From Prochlorococcus marinus str. MIT 9215 (lineage in GTDB: Bacteria > Cyanobacteriota > Cyanobacteriia > PCC-6307 > Cyanobiaceae), in NCBI RefSeq assembly GCF_000018065.1, contig NC_009840.1, positions 558,001 to 622,000 on the forward strand: a stretch of DNA of 64,000 bases. Direction: 5' to 3'. Positions 8,896 through 17,289 of this stretch are shown here, in pieces. Both the position numbers and the translations under genes were made by a program. The notes under the pieces are model-generated. The model saw only the letters and a program-made list of their open reading frames with translations. It was not told the DNA's origin and searched no databases. The number at the start of each line of letters is the position of its first letter. The stretch's first letter is position 1.

Positions 8896-9531
8896 TTACT
8901 TTCTATTATCAATATCACTAATTGTATCTATATCTATTTTTTTTTCTAAAAACTTATATTTCATTTTTGTAAGGGCAAAATTATCAATTGTATTTTGAAG
9001 AACATTTTCAGTACCCCACTTAATGTTGATAAAAGGTAAATATATATGCGATGACATTATTTTTTCTGATAAACCAATAAGCCAATATCCTCCATCATTG
9101 GATGGTCCTAAAATAAGATCATTTTGTTGAAGCTCTTTTAGAGTATTAAATAAATCTTGATGACATAAATCTGGAAGGTCAGTACCAATAAAAATAATAT
9201 TTTTGATCTTATGTCTAATACAAAACTTTTTGTTAATAATTATTTGCCTTTTCATCTTTTCTCCTAAGCAGCCTTTCCCCTGTAAATTAAATTTTTTGAT
9301 GCCTAATTCTCTAGACCATCTTCTACAATTACCTTCCCCCAAACCAGATATAGCAAAAGAAATTTCAATTAGTTTATTCTCTTGGAGAAATTTCGCGACT
9401 GAAATAGTGTGTTTGGTCATCACACTTTGAACTTTTGCAGAATTACTTTTACCTATATCTTTTGATAATCTTGTTTTGCATCTTCCAAAACCATGCCATT
9501 TTGCCATGATAACAAGTAATGCTTTATCCAA
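8896..9531 (-). CDS. DUF2064/TIGR04282-like glycosyltransferase (arsenosugar-associated type)
   Basis: A 211-residue nucleotidyl/glycosyltransferase-like protein. The N-terminal A-K-W-H-G-F-G-R-C-K-T-R-L matches the K-T-R-L signature of the DUF2064 family. I-I-F-I-G-T-D-L-P-D-L and L-G-P-S-N-D-G-G-Y-W-L-I-G-L are the other hallmarks. It is upstream of the TIGR04283-like gene and almost certainly in the same transcript. The likely promoter lies in the 163-bp divergent gap shared with dnaA. Confidence 0.88.
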   Translation of the reverse strand: MDKALLVIMAKWHGFGRCKTRLSKDIGKSNSAKVQSVMTKHTISVAKFLQENKLIEISFAISGLGEGNCRRWSRELGIKKFNLQGKGCLGEKMKRQIIINKKFCIRHKIKNIIFIGTDLPDLCHQDLFNTLKELQQNDLILGPSNDGGYWLIGLSEKIMSSHIYLPFINIKWGTENVLQNTIDNFALTKMKYKFLEKKIDIDTISDIDNRK

Positions 9532-9666
9532 TAATTTAGTGCGGTTAAAGATAATTATATGCCTATAAAAATAAAATTTTTCTTATAAACGATATGATGC
9601 TTTGTTAAGTAATTTTAAATTTGTCGTCATCTTGTGATTTCCTAATGGCCAATTATTAAATTCCTA

Positions 9667-9683
9667 CTAGATTAATAATCTAG
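9667..9683. promoter_or_regulatory. 17-nt palindrome just upstream of dnaA
   Basis: CTAGATTAATAATCTAG is a perfect inverted repeat (7-bp arms, 3-nt centre) ending 11 nt before the TTG start of dnaA, in the divergent dnaA/glycosyltransferase promoter region. Its position suggests a dimeric repressor site or a 5'UTR structure. No consensus DnaA box was seen nearby. The function is inference. Confidence 0.4.
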
Positions 9684-9694
9684 AGAATAAAATT

Positions 9695-11089
9695 TTGCAA
9701 ACAATTAATCCTATTTGGGCGGAAGTTCAACAATCACTTCAAAAAACTTTAAGTAAGCCTTCATTTGAGACATGGATAAGGCCTGCTAAATTTAATTGTT
9801 TTGAAAATGGCTTATTAACTTTAATTGCTCCAAATACATTTTCCAGTGATTGGTTAAGAAAGAATTATTGTCAAACTATCGAAAAGGCTGCAAAGGAAAT
9901 ATGCGGCCATGATGTAAAAGTTGTTTTTAAATCTGAAACAAATATCAGTAGCGATTCAATAAATAAAGAGAACCTAGATGAACAGATCGTGAATCATAAA
10001 ACAAAATTATTTCATAATAATAATCAAGATATTTCTCCAAAAAATCGATCCAAAAATCCCAACGGTCTAAATTTACGCTACGTCTTTAAAAGATTTGTTG
10101 TAGGTCCAAATAGTAGGTTGGCTCATGCCGCGGCTTTAGCAGTTGCCGAATCGCCTGGGAGAGAATTTAATCCATTATTTATTTGTGGTGGAGTAGGTCT
10201 CGGTAAAACTCATTTAATGCAAGCAATAGGTCATTATCGAGTAGAAATAGATCCAGAAGCAAAAGTTAAATATGTATCCACAGAAACTTTTACTAATGAC
10301 GTCATTAGTGGTATCAGGAGAGATGGAATGACAGCTATTCGAGATAAATATAGAAAAGTAGATTTGATTTTAATAGACGATATACAGTTCTTAGAAGGTA
10401 AAGAGTACACACAGGAAGAATTTTTTCATACTTTTAATGCTCTTCATGAATCAGGAAGTCAAATAGTTATTGCAAGTGATAGACCTCCAAATCAATTGTC
10501 TGGAATTCAAGAGAGACTAATTTCTAGATTCTCAATGGGTATGACTGCAGACATTCAACCCCCTGACCTTGAGACAAGGACTGCTATTCTTCAAAAAAAG
10601 GCAGAACAAGAAAGGATGAGCCTTCCAAGAGATTTAATTCAATTTATAGCAGGAAGATTCACTTCGAATATTCGAGAATTGGAAGGAGCATTTACTAGAG
10701 CTGTTGCATTTGCATCAATTACAGGCCTGCCAATGACAGTCCAATCAATTGCTCCAATGCTTGATCCTAATAGTGTTGGAGTAGTTGTTACTCCAACACA
10801 AGTTATTAAAAAGGTTTCAGATTTCTTTAAAGTTTCTACTGATGAATTGATCAGTTCAAGTAGGAGAAAACCAGTAAGTCAAGCGAGGCAAATAGGTATG
10901 TATCTTATGCGACATGGGACGGATCTAAGCTTGCCAAGAATTGGAGATGAATTTGGGGGCAAGGACCATACAACAGTTATGTACGCAATTGAACAAGTTG
11001 AAAAAAAATTATCTACTGATCCAAATATTGCAAGTCAAGTTCAAAAAATAAGGGATTTACTTCAAATAGATTCAAGAAAAAATTTATAG
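9695..11089 (+). CDS. dnaA: Chromosomal replication initiator DnaA
   Basis: AAA+ ATPase that binds DnaA boxes and opens the origin. It has 464 residues: domain I to about residue 85, a low-complexity linker to about 125, and Walker [10 protein letters not shown] near 164. Walker [11 protein letters not shown] lies near 228, and the C-terminal DNA-binding helix-turn-helix has G-G-K-D-H-T-T-V near 425. The start is TTG at 9695. dnaN is not adjacent, and I saw no cluster of DnaA boxes around it, so the origin is probably elsewhere, as usual in cyanobacteria. Confidence 0.97.
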   Translation: MQTINPIWAEVQQSLQKTLSKPSFETWIRPAKFNCFENGLLTLIAPNTFSSDWLRKNYCQTIEKAAKEICGHDVKVVFKSETNISSDSINKENLDEQIVNHKTKLFHNNNQDISPKNRSKNPNGLNLRYVFKRFVVGPNSRLAHAAALAVAESPGREFNPLFICGGVGLGKTHLMQAIGHYRVEIDPEAKVKYVSTETFTNDVISGIRRDGMTAIRDKYRKVDLILIDDIQFLEGKEYTQEEFFHTFNALHESGSQIVIASDRPPNQLSGIQERLISRFSMGMTADIQPPDLETRTAILQKKAEQERMSLPRDLIQFIAGRFTSNIRELEGAFTRAVAFASITGLPMTVQSIAPMLDPNSVGVVVTPTQVIKKVSDFFKVSTDELISSSRRKPVSQARQIGMYLMRHGTDLSLPRIGDEFGGKDHTTVMYAIEQVEKKLSTDPNIASQVQKIRDLLQIDSRKNL

Positions 11090-11097
11090 TTTTACTA

Positions 11098-12327
11098 TTA
11101 ACTAGAAATAAAATTTCTAGGATCTTGATCATATCTATGTCTGAAAGGTATCTTATCTATTTCATTGATATCACAAAGCGATTCAATTTTGTTTAATGAT
11201 TGTCTTAATAACCTTGCTGAAATTATTGGCATATCTCTTGGAACTGAGATTCTATTTTTTAAGTATTTTAAGGAGATTCCTGAAAGTTTTTTAGGGATTA
11301 GTACTTCACCTTTGATCATATGGGTCAGCGCTGATCTCAATGATTCCTCAAAGGATTCTTTATTATATGGGTTTACTTTTAGTAAATTTTCTTTATGCTT
11401 TATCACTCTTTTAAGAGCAATTGTTGCATAATATTTTGAATCATAATTTTGGTTAAACTCATAATTACCTAAACCCTCCCCAGTATCTATTAGCTTAGAG
11501 AAAGTAATCTGTTTTTCATTGCTTTCTTTATAGCATCCTCCCATTTGTGGGGGTAAATCATGAGCATGAGTATGAAAATCTCCTTGAGTGCCTCTATAAG
11601 CACTTGTCCCCTCAAAAAGGGTAAGCCATTTATCTACATGACGATAATTAGATCTTAAATTAAACCCTTTATAATAAGTAAGTGATGCATTCATTCTCTC
11701 CATATAGGGAATAAAAATTATATCTCCAACACCAGGCTCTATATCACCCATGTTGGAAATTGATGGATCTACAAATCCTGATTTTGAGCTACTTAAGATT
11801 TCATCGAGTTTAGAAATGGATTCTTTAAATCTTTTTTTTCTGAAAGAGTTATCTATAAAATTAAAGCTTTCTCGGCAGAGCCAATTACACCAGGATCTGA
11901 AAATTTCTCTTTCTAACTCTCGAATTTTGATGAGGTGACTTGATGTTATAAAAGATCCAAGTGCTCCAAATGCATTTTCTAAAAAAGCTATGATATCATC
12001 GCTTTCAGTTATAACTTGCCCTTTAAATTCAATTGCAGGTAATTTCCCCGATCTGACTTTTTCAACGAACCAACTTTCTTTTTGGCCGTAGCAAAACATA
12101 TTTATTTTCTTAACTCTGTATGGAATTTTCTTAAATTCAAGCCATAACCATATCTTTTGACAGTAAGGACACCAAGAATGTCTATCCCTATAGAGGGTAA
12201 CTAATACATCATTTTCACTATGTCCAAATAATCTTAAATTTGCGTAGGAATTATTTATACCATGGACTCTATCGAGATCTTCAACTTCAAATTTATTTAA
12301 ATCATCCCATGTCAAAATCCTATTCAT
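11098..12327 (-). CDS. Glutathione S-transferase-like protein
   Basis: A 409-residue protein with an N-terminal thioredoxin-fold GST domain: R-D-R-H-S-W-C-P-Y-C-Q-K near residues 48-59, then G-K-L-P-A-I-E and T-E-S-D-D-I, the glutathione-binding P and S/D motifs. The C-terminal half is helical and longer than in ordinary GSTs. The CPYC pair suggests a glutaredoxin- or omega-like thiol chemistry. It is divergent from gor across 36 bp, so both glutathione-linked genes may share a control region. Confidence 0.85.
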   Translation of the reverse strand: MNRILTWDDLNKFEVEDLDRVHGINNSYANLRLFGHSENDVLVTLYRDRHSWCPYCQKIWLWLEFKKIPYRVKKINMFCYGQKESWFVEKVRSGKLPAIEFKGQVITESDDIIAFLENAFGALGSFITSSHLIKIRELEREIFRSWCNWLCRESFNFIDNSFRKKRFKESISKLDEILSSSKSGFVDPSISNMGDIEPGVGDIIFIPYMERMNASLTYYKGFNLRSNYRHVDKWLTLFEGTSAYRGTQGDFHTHAHDLPPQMGGCYKESNEKQITFSKLIDTGEGLGNYEFNQNYDSKYYATIALKRVIKHKENLLKVNPYNKESFEESLRSALTHMIKGEVLIPKKLSGISLKYLKNRISVPRDMPIISARLLRQSLNKIESLCDINEIDKIPFRHRYDQDPRNFISS

Positions 12328-12363
12328 TATTTGAATTTAAGCTATAAACTAACGTTATAATAA

Positions 12364-13743
12364 TTGATTAAAAAAATCTTGGAATTTGAATTTGACTTAA
12401 TTGTTGTTGGCGCTGGATCTGGAGGACTCGCGGCGGCTAAACGTGCGGCTAGTTATGGAGCAAAAGTCGCAATCATAGAAGCTAATCAAATAGGAGGAAC
12501 TTGTGTGATAAAGGGATGTGTTCCTAAGAAATTAATGGTTTATGCAGCTAAAAGTAAAAAAAATATGGATTATTCTGAAGGATATGGATTAAAAAATGAA
12601 GGTATTAATTTTGAATCAAATATTTTGTTGAAGAATATTAGAGAGGAGGTTTCTAGATTAAGTAATTTACATAGAAATTCTTTAAAGAAGTTGAATATAG
12701 CTATTTTTGAAGGATTAGGAAGATTTATTACTCAAAATGAATTAGAAATTATTTGTTCAAACACAAAGAAAATTAAAAACAAAATAAGTTCAAAAAAAAT
12801 TCTTATTTCAGTAGGAGGTAAACCAAAGAAATTAAATATTCCTGGGGTAGATTTGGCATGGACTAGTGATGATATTTTTGAATTAGAAAAGTTTCCCAAA
12901 TCAATATTAATAGTAGGAGGTGGATATATAGCCTGCGAATTTGCTTCTATTTTCAGAAATTTAGGTACTGAAGTAACTCAATTAATTAGAGGTCAACATT
13001 TACTTAATGGTTTTGATGAGGATCTTTCTTCATGCCTAGAGGAATCACCTACTTTTACTGAAATCAATATAATCTCCAATACTAAATTGAAATCTATCAA
13101 GAAAGTAAATGGAAATCTGGAATCTACCCTAGACTCGGGAGATAAACTACTAACTAATAATATCCTTATTGCTACAGGAAGAAAACCAAATCTTTTGCCT
13201 TTAAATTTAGATTTTTTAAATCTAAAGATGGATGGTCAATATTTAGATGTCGATGAACTTAATCAAACAAGCAACGCAAATATTTTTGCAGTTGGCGATA
13301 TCATAAATAAGCCAAACTTAACTCCAGTAGCAATAGAACAAGGGAGAGTTTTTTCGGATAATTTTTTTAATGACCAAAAAAGAAAAGTAAATTATGAATA
13401 TATCCCTAAGGCCGTTTTTACTATTCCAGAAATTTCAACAGTTGGCTTAAGTGAGAAAAGAGCTAAAGAGATTTACTCTGAAAAAAATATAAAAATTTTC
13501 AAATGCAAATTTACCCCTATGTCTAATGTCTTTAGAGAGAATAAATCAAAATGTATGTTGAAGATTGTAGTTCATAAGCCAACTGACAAAGTCCTAGGAT
13601 GTCATATGTTTGGTGAAACATCGTCTGAGATTATTCAAATGGTATCAATTTCATTAAATGCAGGGATAACAAAAAAAGACTTTGATATTACTATGGCTTT
13701 GCACCCAACTATCTCGGAAGAATTTGTGACTATGTATGGATAA
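12364..13743 (+). CDS. gor: Glutathione reductase (NADPH)
   Basis: FAD enzyme that reduces glutathione disulfide with NADPH. It has an N-terminal FAD site V-V-G-A-G-S-G-G-L-A-A, the redox disulfide G-G-T-C-V-I-K-G-C-V-P-K-K (Cys47, Cys52) and an NADPH Rossmann V-G-G-G-Y-I-A-C-E-F-A. The second FAD motif is I-F-A-V-G-D-I, and the C-terminal H-P-T-I-S-E-E carries the catalytic His-Glu. The length of 459 is normal. The TTG at 12364 is the furthest possible start. A second TTG at 12379, just before E-F-E-F-D, is equally plausible. Confidence 0.95.
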   Translation: MIKKILEFEFDLIVVGAGSGGLAAAKRAASYGAKVAIIEANQIGGTCVIKGCVPKKLMVYAAKSKKNMDYSEGYGLKNEGINFESNILLKNIREEVSRLSNLHRNSLKKLNIAIFEGLGRFITQNELEIICSNTKKIKNKISSKKILISVGGKPKKLNIPGVDLAWTSDDIFELEKFPKSILIVGGGYIACEFASIFRNLGTEVTQLIRGQHLLNGFDEDLSSCLEESPTFTEINIISNTKLKSIKKVNGNLESTLDSGDKLLTNNILIATGRKPNLLPLNLDFLNLKMDGQYLDVDELNQTSNANIFAVGDIINKPNLTPVAIEQGRVFSDNFFNDQKRKVNYEYIPKAVFTIPEISTVGLSEKRAKEIYSEKNIKIFKCKFTPMSNVFRENKSKCMLKIVVHKPTDKVLGCHMFGETSSEIIQMVSISLNAGITKKDFDITMALHPTISEEFVTMYG

Positions 13744-13745
13744 AA

Positions 13746-14825
13746 TTATGAATTAGATAATTTTAATTTTTCTTGAGTAAATAGAATAGCGATAAGTAGT
13801 GAAAAGTAAATAAATAAACCTATCCTTAGTTCATAAAGGAAGTTAAATTCATTCAGGAATAGTATCTTATCGAGAATGTAGAAAAAATAAAGATTAATCA
13901 AAATAAATCCTTCAATTCTAGTGATTTTCCCTTTGCTCCAGAAAATTGGTAAGCAAGCAAAGGTAGTTAAAACCATAAAAGGTAAGTCAACTTTTATTAG
14001 AGTTTGTTCAATTACTAAACCTTGAAATCCCGAAAAAATACTGCAACTTCCAAGGATTAGAAGTTGATTGAGCAAATTGCTTCCTATTACATTCCCAACA
14101 GCAAGATCTGTTTTACCCTTAAGTGCAGCAATTATTGAAGTTACTAATTCTGGTAAAGATGTCCCAGTGGCGACGATTGTTAAACCAATAACAATTTCAT
14201 TTACACCCAAAAGGGTAGCAAGCGTTTGAGAACCATTTACTAAAATATTTGAACCAAAGCTTAAAAGAAATATTCCCAATATTAACTTTAGTAAAGTATT
14301 AAGCTTTCCTTTATAATTATCTTTTAATTCTTCTATTTCCGGTTCAGCATCTTTTGTCTCTTCTCCTTTCTCATTTACGGTATTAATTTCCCATATAGTA
14401 TTTAAGATTAAACAAAATATTAGAAATACCCCTGCTTGCAATGTTAATAAGCCTGTTGATGACATAGCCCAAACTGCACAAGAAATTGCCATTAACAGAG
14501 GCACATCTCTTCTAACTATTCTGCTTTTTACCTTGAGAGGTGTTATCAATGAGCTTATGCCCAAAACAACGAGGACATTAAAAATATTGCTTCCAATTAC
14601 ATTGCTTGCCGCAAGCGAATCACTGCCTTTTAAAATTGAACTCAAACTTACCAACAACTCAGGAGAGCTTGTTCCAAGAGAAACAACTGTCAAACCAATT
14701 ACTATTTGAGGTATTCCTAAAATTAAAGATAAAAATATGGCTCCTTGAATAAAGAACTCTCCCCCAGCAAAAAGGAGAACTACGCCTAAAAATATTTCTG
14801 TTATTGGAAATAAAAAATCACTCAT
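13746..14825 (-). CDS. Calcium/sodium (or cation/proton) antiporter, CaCA family
   Basis: A 359-residue membrane protein with about ten hydrophobic spans in two inverted halves. Each half carries an alpha-repeat: G-T-S-S-P-E-L-L-V-S with N-V-I-G-S-N-I-F-N near residues 52-85, and G-T-S-L-P-E-L-V-T-S with N-V-I-G-S-N-L-L-N near 220-250. The acidic residues of these repeats bind the cation in YrbG/NCX relatives. A hydrophilic, Glu-rich loop (about 150-172) separates the halves. It converges on gor with 2 bp between ends. Confidence 0.93.
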   Translation of the reverse strand: MSDFLFPITEIFLGVVLLFAGGEFFIQGAIFLSLILGIPQIVIGLTVVSLGTSSPELLVSLSSILKGSDSLAASNVIGSNIFNVLVVLGISSLITPLKVKSRIVRRDVPLLMAISCAVWAMSSTGLLTLQAGVFLIFCLILNTIWEINTVNEKGEETKDAEPEIEELKDNYKGKLNTLLKLILGIFLLSFGSNILVNGSQTLATLLGVNEIVIGLTIVATGTSLPELVTSIIAALKGKTDLAVGNVIGSNLLNQLLILGSCSIFSGFQGLVIEQTLIKVDLPFMVLTTFACLPIFWSKGKITRIEGFILINLYFFYILDKILFLNEFNFLYELRIGLFIYFSLLIAILFTQEKLKLSNS

Positions 14826-14943
14826 ATTTAGGATTTAATTTAGATAATAAAATTTTTCATAATTGGCTAATAACTATCCTCGAATATCTATAATTTATTG
14901 TCAATTTTAATTTGCTGTTAAAATTGATTAAATAGAAAAAATT

Positions 14944-15993
14944 TTGAAGACTTTAAACATAATAAAACCTGATGATTGGCATTTACATTTAAGAGAAGGT
15001 CTTGTATTAAAAAATATCATTCAATTTACTTCGGAATATTTTGGAAGAGCCATTGTCATGCCAAATACTAAACGTCCCATAACTTCAATCAATAGCGCTA
15101 TTTCTTATAGGAAATCTATTTTTGAAGCGCTACCAGAAAGTTCTAAGTTTGAACCATTAATGACAATTTATCTTACAGATGAAACTGATAAAGGGGAACT
15201 GATTAATGGTTTTAAAAATAATGTTTTTTTCGCAGCAAAATTATATCCTGCCAATGCCACAACAAATTCCAGTCATGGAGTTAGGAAAATTGAAAATCTA
15301 TATAAGATCTTTGAATTAATGCAAGATTCTGGAATGCCTCTTTTAATTCATGGGGAAGTGACTGATTCTAAAGTAGACGTATTCGATAGAGAAGAAGTTT
15401 TTATAGATAAAGAACTTTCTCAAATAACCAAAAGATTTCCAAAATTAAAAATCGTTCTAGAACATATAACCACCTCTTACGCAGTGGATTTTGTTCAAGA
15501 AAATAATATTGGAGCTACTATCACTCCGCATCATTTGCATATAAATAGAAATGCAATGTTTTTTGGAGGCTTAAATAGTGATTTTTACTGTTTACCAGTT
15601 GCTAAGAGAGAAAATAATAGACTCGCCTTAAGGAAGGCGGCAACAAGTGGGAAAAAATGTTTTTTCTTGGGCACTGACTCTGCTCCACACCTTAGGAAGT
15701 GGAAGGCTTTTTGTGGATGTGCAGGCATTTTTAATTCGCCAGTAGCAATAGAAAGCTACTTAACAGTTTTCGAAGAGGAGGATGCTCTAGATAATTTTGA
15801 AAAGTTTGCAAGTTTGAATGGCCCTAATTTTTATAATGTCCCACCAAATAAAGAAAAATTAAAATTAGTTTCTAGGCCTAACAAAATTAAAGAATATATT
15901 GATGTTATTGAAGAAAAAAATATTATCGGACAAATAAAACCATTTCATGCAGGTGAAACTTTACAATGGCAAGTAGAAGGAATAGTTAATTAA
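14944..15993 (+). CDS. pyrC: Dihydroorotase
   Basis: Zinc enzyme of pyrimidine biosynthesis that cyclises N-carbamoyl-aspartate to dihydroorotate. It is the short class II type (349 aa). The N-terminal P-D-D-W-H-L-H-L-R-E-G holds two zinc histidines, K-L-Y-P-A the carboxylated Lys, I-H-G-E-V and L-E-H-I-T-T further metal histidines, and G-T-D-S-A-P-H the catalytic Asp. It starts with TTG at 14944. It is the last core gene before the tRNA-Leu insertion. Confidence 0.95.
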   Translation: MKTLNIIKPDDWHLHLREGLVLKNIIQFTSEYFGRAIVMPNTKRPITSINSAISYRKSIFEALPESSKFEPLMTIYLTDETDKGELINGFKNNVFFAAKLYPANATTNSSHGVRKIENLYKIFELMQDSGMPLLIHGEVTDSKVDVFDREEVFIDKELSQITKRFPKLKIVLEHITTSYAVDFVQENNIGATITPHHLHINRNAMFFGGLNSDFYCLPVAKRENNRLALRKAATSGKKCFFLGTDSAPHLRKWKAFCGCAGIFNSPVAIESYLTVFEEEDALDNFEKFASLNGPNFYNVPPNKEKLKLVSRPNKIKEYIDVIEEKNIIGQIKPFHAGETLQWQVEGIVN

Positions 15994-16042
15994 AAAAATT
16001 GATTTAATCTGACAATTAAAAGTGTAAATATTCCAATTTTTC

Positions 16043-16072
16043 TTGGTTAAATGGGTTACTTTCAGCTACGAT
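16043..16072 (+). promoter_or_regulatory. Duplicated tRNA-Leu promoter (left copy)
   Basis: TTGGTT (16043-16048), an 18-bp spacer and TACGAT (16067-16072), identical to the promoter in front of the intact tRNA. If active, it would transcribe the orphan tRNA 5' half and the start of the inserted DNA. Confidence 0.5.
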
Positions 16073-16092
16073 TAGAAAGCGCAAATTCCTTT

Positions 16093-16131
16093 GGGAGTGT
16101 GGCGGAATTGGTAGACGCGCCGGACTTAAAA
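16093..16131 (+). pseudogene. tRNA-Leu(UAA) 5' half, truncated in the anticodon loop
   Basis: Holds the acceptor 5' strand GGGAGTG, the D arm, the 5' anticodon stem and the loop CTTAAAA, then diverges completely from the intact tRNA. The T arm and 3' acceptor strand are missing downstream, so it cannot form a tRNA. The identical 5' half of the intact gene is at 17553-17591. Confidence 0.93.
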
Positions 16132-16170
16132 ACTAACGTAAATATTAATACACTAGCGTACAGTACTTTT

Positions 16171-16196
16171 AGGGATTGGGTAAAAGCCTAGTCCCT
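16171..16196 (+). other. RNA hairpin downstream of the orphan tRNA half
   Basis: AGGGATTGGG (16171-16180) and CCTAGTCCCT (16187-16196) can pair over all ten positions as RNA, with two G-U pairs, around a 6-nt loop. No T-run follows, so it is a weak terminator candidate. It would be the first stable structure in a transcript from the duplicated promoter. Confidence 0.4.
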
Positions 16197-16254
16197 TACT
16201 TAGTTTATTACCTGTCCACATTCGTAAATTTATCCAACTTATATCTAGCGCGTT

Positions 16255-16833
16255 TTATTGGCATACTTTACGGTTCTTCCAAACGGGAGAATCACAATTA
16301 ATTTTGCCTCTCATGCCTTTTTCTGTTGTTTTAATTGACCAGTCTTTAATAAGAGGGTTTTCATAAGGATTCAGATCTTTATCTTTGCCTTGGGTATCTT
16401 GTGGCCCTTGGCTATTTGGGAAGCGGTAATTAGGGATAGGACTAGCATCCTGATTTACCCATCTTACAAAAGCTCTTTGAAAATCCCTATGAGCTTTGGC
16501 ATGTGCAAACAAAAAAAGAGCCTCTCTTTTCTGATTACTAATACTCGATTTATAAGAAATATAGTTGTAGTATTCTTCACCCTCTAAATCAAATCTATAT
16601 CCAGAGTATTGCGATCGTTGGATACCTCCTTGTCCCTCTACCCACATTGCTTTACCTTGAAATCTTACTCTACATTTTTGTTTAATTTTTCTACACCAGG
16701 CATCGTGATAACTTTTTGGACCATCTTTAAACATGCCTATAGGAAAGTCGGCATCACCAAAATCAGCTTTTGCGAACTGATTAACCCCAAAAATATTCAC
16801 AATACTTATAAGCATTAATAAATAGATTTTCAT
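16255..16833 (-). CDS. Putative secreted protein of unknown function (picocyanobacterial)
   Basis: A 192-residue protein with a clear Sec signal peptide: basic start, hydrophobic core to about residue 17, cleavage expected after A-K-A at about 23. The mature part begins D-F-G-D-A-D-F-P-I-G-M-F. It has K-S-Y-H-D-A-W-C-R-K-I and M-W-V-E-G-Q-G-G-I motifs, and R-F-P-N-S-Q-G-P-Q-D-T-Q near 138. Four cysteines are present, two near 47-54 and two at the C-terminus, allowing disulfides. It resembles hypothetical proteins I recall from several marine picocyanobacteria. No enzyme family is recognised. It lies 3 bp downstream of the coiled-coil gene inside the tRNA-Leu insertion. Confidence 0.82.
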   Translation of the reverse strand: MKIYLLMLISIVNIFGVNQFAKADFGDADFPIGMFKDGPKSYHDAWCRKIKQKCRVRFQGKAMWVEGQGGIQRSQYSGYRFDLEGEEYYNYISYKSSISNQKREALFLFAHAKAHRDFQRAFVRWVNQDASPIPNYRFPNSQGPQDTQGKDKDLNPYENPLIKDWSIKTTEKGMRGKINCDSPVWKNRKVCQ

Positions 16834-16836
16834 TCA

Positions 16837-17289
16837 CTACTTACCTTCTAAACATTCAAATCTGACATTTCTAACTTTTTTATTTTTGTTATTGCTAAGT
16901 CTTTCGCTCGAAGACCATAGAGCTCCCATTAATTCACATTGTTCTCTATTTGCCATCTCAATCTTTTCGATACCAACTCCTCCTCCAATTGATTGTCCAA
17001 TCCCCACAAGTACAAGCCATATCTTTTCATTGCTTACATCGCTTTTCTTCTCAAGTGTTTTTAAAGCTTCTTTCTCTGCTGTCTTTAATTCTTTCAAAAT
17101 ATCACTTTTCAAAGTCTTTACTTCATCTAAAGCCTCTTTCCTGGCTTTCTTCAATTCGATTAGAGTTTTTGAAATTTCAATTTCAGAATTATTTCTTTTC
17201 TCTGTGGTATCAAATAATTGAGTAGTTGATAAGACTATTATTCCTATGGTACTTATTGTCGCCAGAGATTTATAAAATAGATTATTCAT
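16837..17289 (-). CDS. Membrane-anchored coiled-coil protein of unknown function
   Basis: A 150-residue protein with a single N-terminal hydrophobic segment (about residues 7-25), which could be a membrane anchor or uncleaved signal. A charged Lys/Glu-rich heptad region follows (about 35-85), predicted to form a coiled coil. The C-terminal part has I-W-L-V-L-V-G-I-G-Q-S-I-G-G-G-V-G and two cysteines (N-R-E-Q-C-E-L-M and F-E-C-L). The C-terminal half looks like a conserved domain rather than random sequence. It is first of the two cargo genes; the 188 bp before it and the right repeat hold its presumed promoter. Confidence 0.75.
   Translation of the reverse strand: MNNLFYKSLATISTIGIIVLSTTQLFDTTEKRNNSEIEISKTLIELKKARKEALDEVKTLKSDILKELKTAEKEALKTLEKKSDVSNEKIWLVLVGIGQSIGGGVGIEKIEMANREQCELMGALWSSSERLSNNKNKKVRNVRFECLEGK

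Larger units (their letters stand above)
16018..16131 (+). repeat. 114-bp direct repeat, left copy (tRNA-Leu promoter plus 5' half)
   Basis: Base-for-base identical to 17478-17591 (offset 1460). It contains the upstream region, the promoter and the tRNA-Leu sequence through the anticodon loop. Flanking bases differ on both sides (T versus C before it, A versus T after it), which fixes the boundaries. It lies 24 bp after pyrC. Confidence 0.97.

Noticed and set aside
9532..9694. Replication origin next to dnaA
   Set aside because: No cluster of DnaA boxes, no dnaN, only one palindrome. Not enough for an origin.
16132..16260. Group I intron in the left tRNA-Leu copy
   Set aside because: The break is in the right loop, but the conserved core segments of the cyanobacterial trnL intron were not recognisable, and the 3' exon is not found before the second full promoter copy.
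16886..17225. Plus-strand open frames opposite the coiled-coil gene
   Set aside because: Ser/Phe/Leu-rich composition is what the antisense of a Lys/Glu-rich coiled coil gives; the minus-strand protein has sensible domains.
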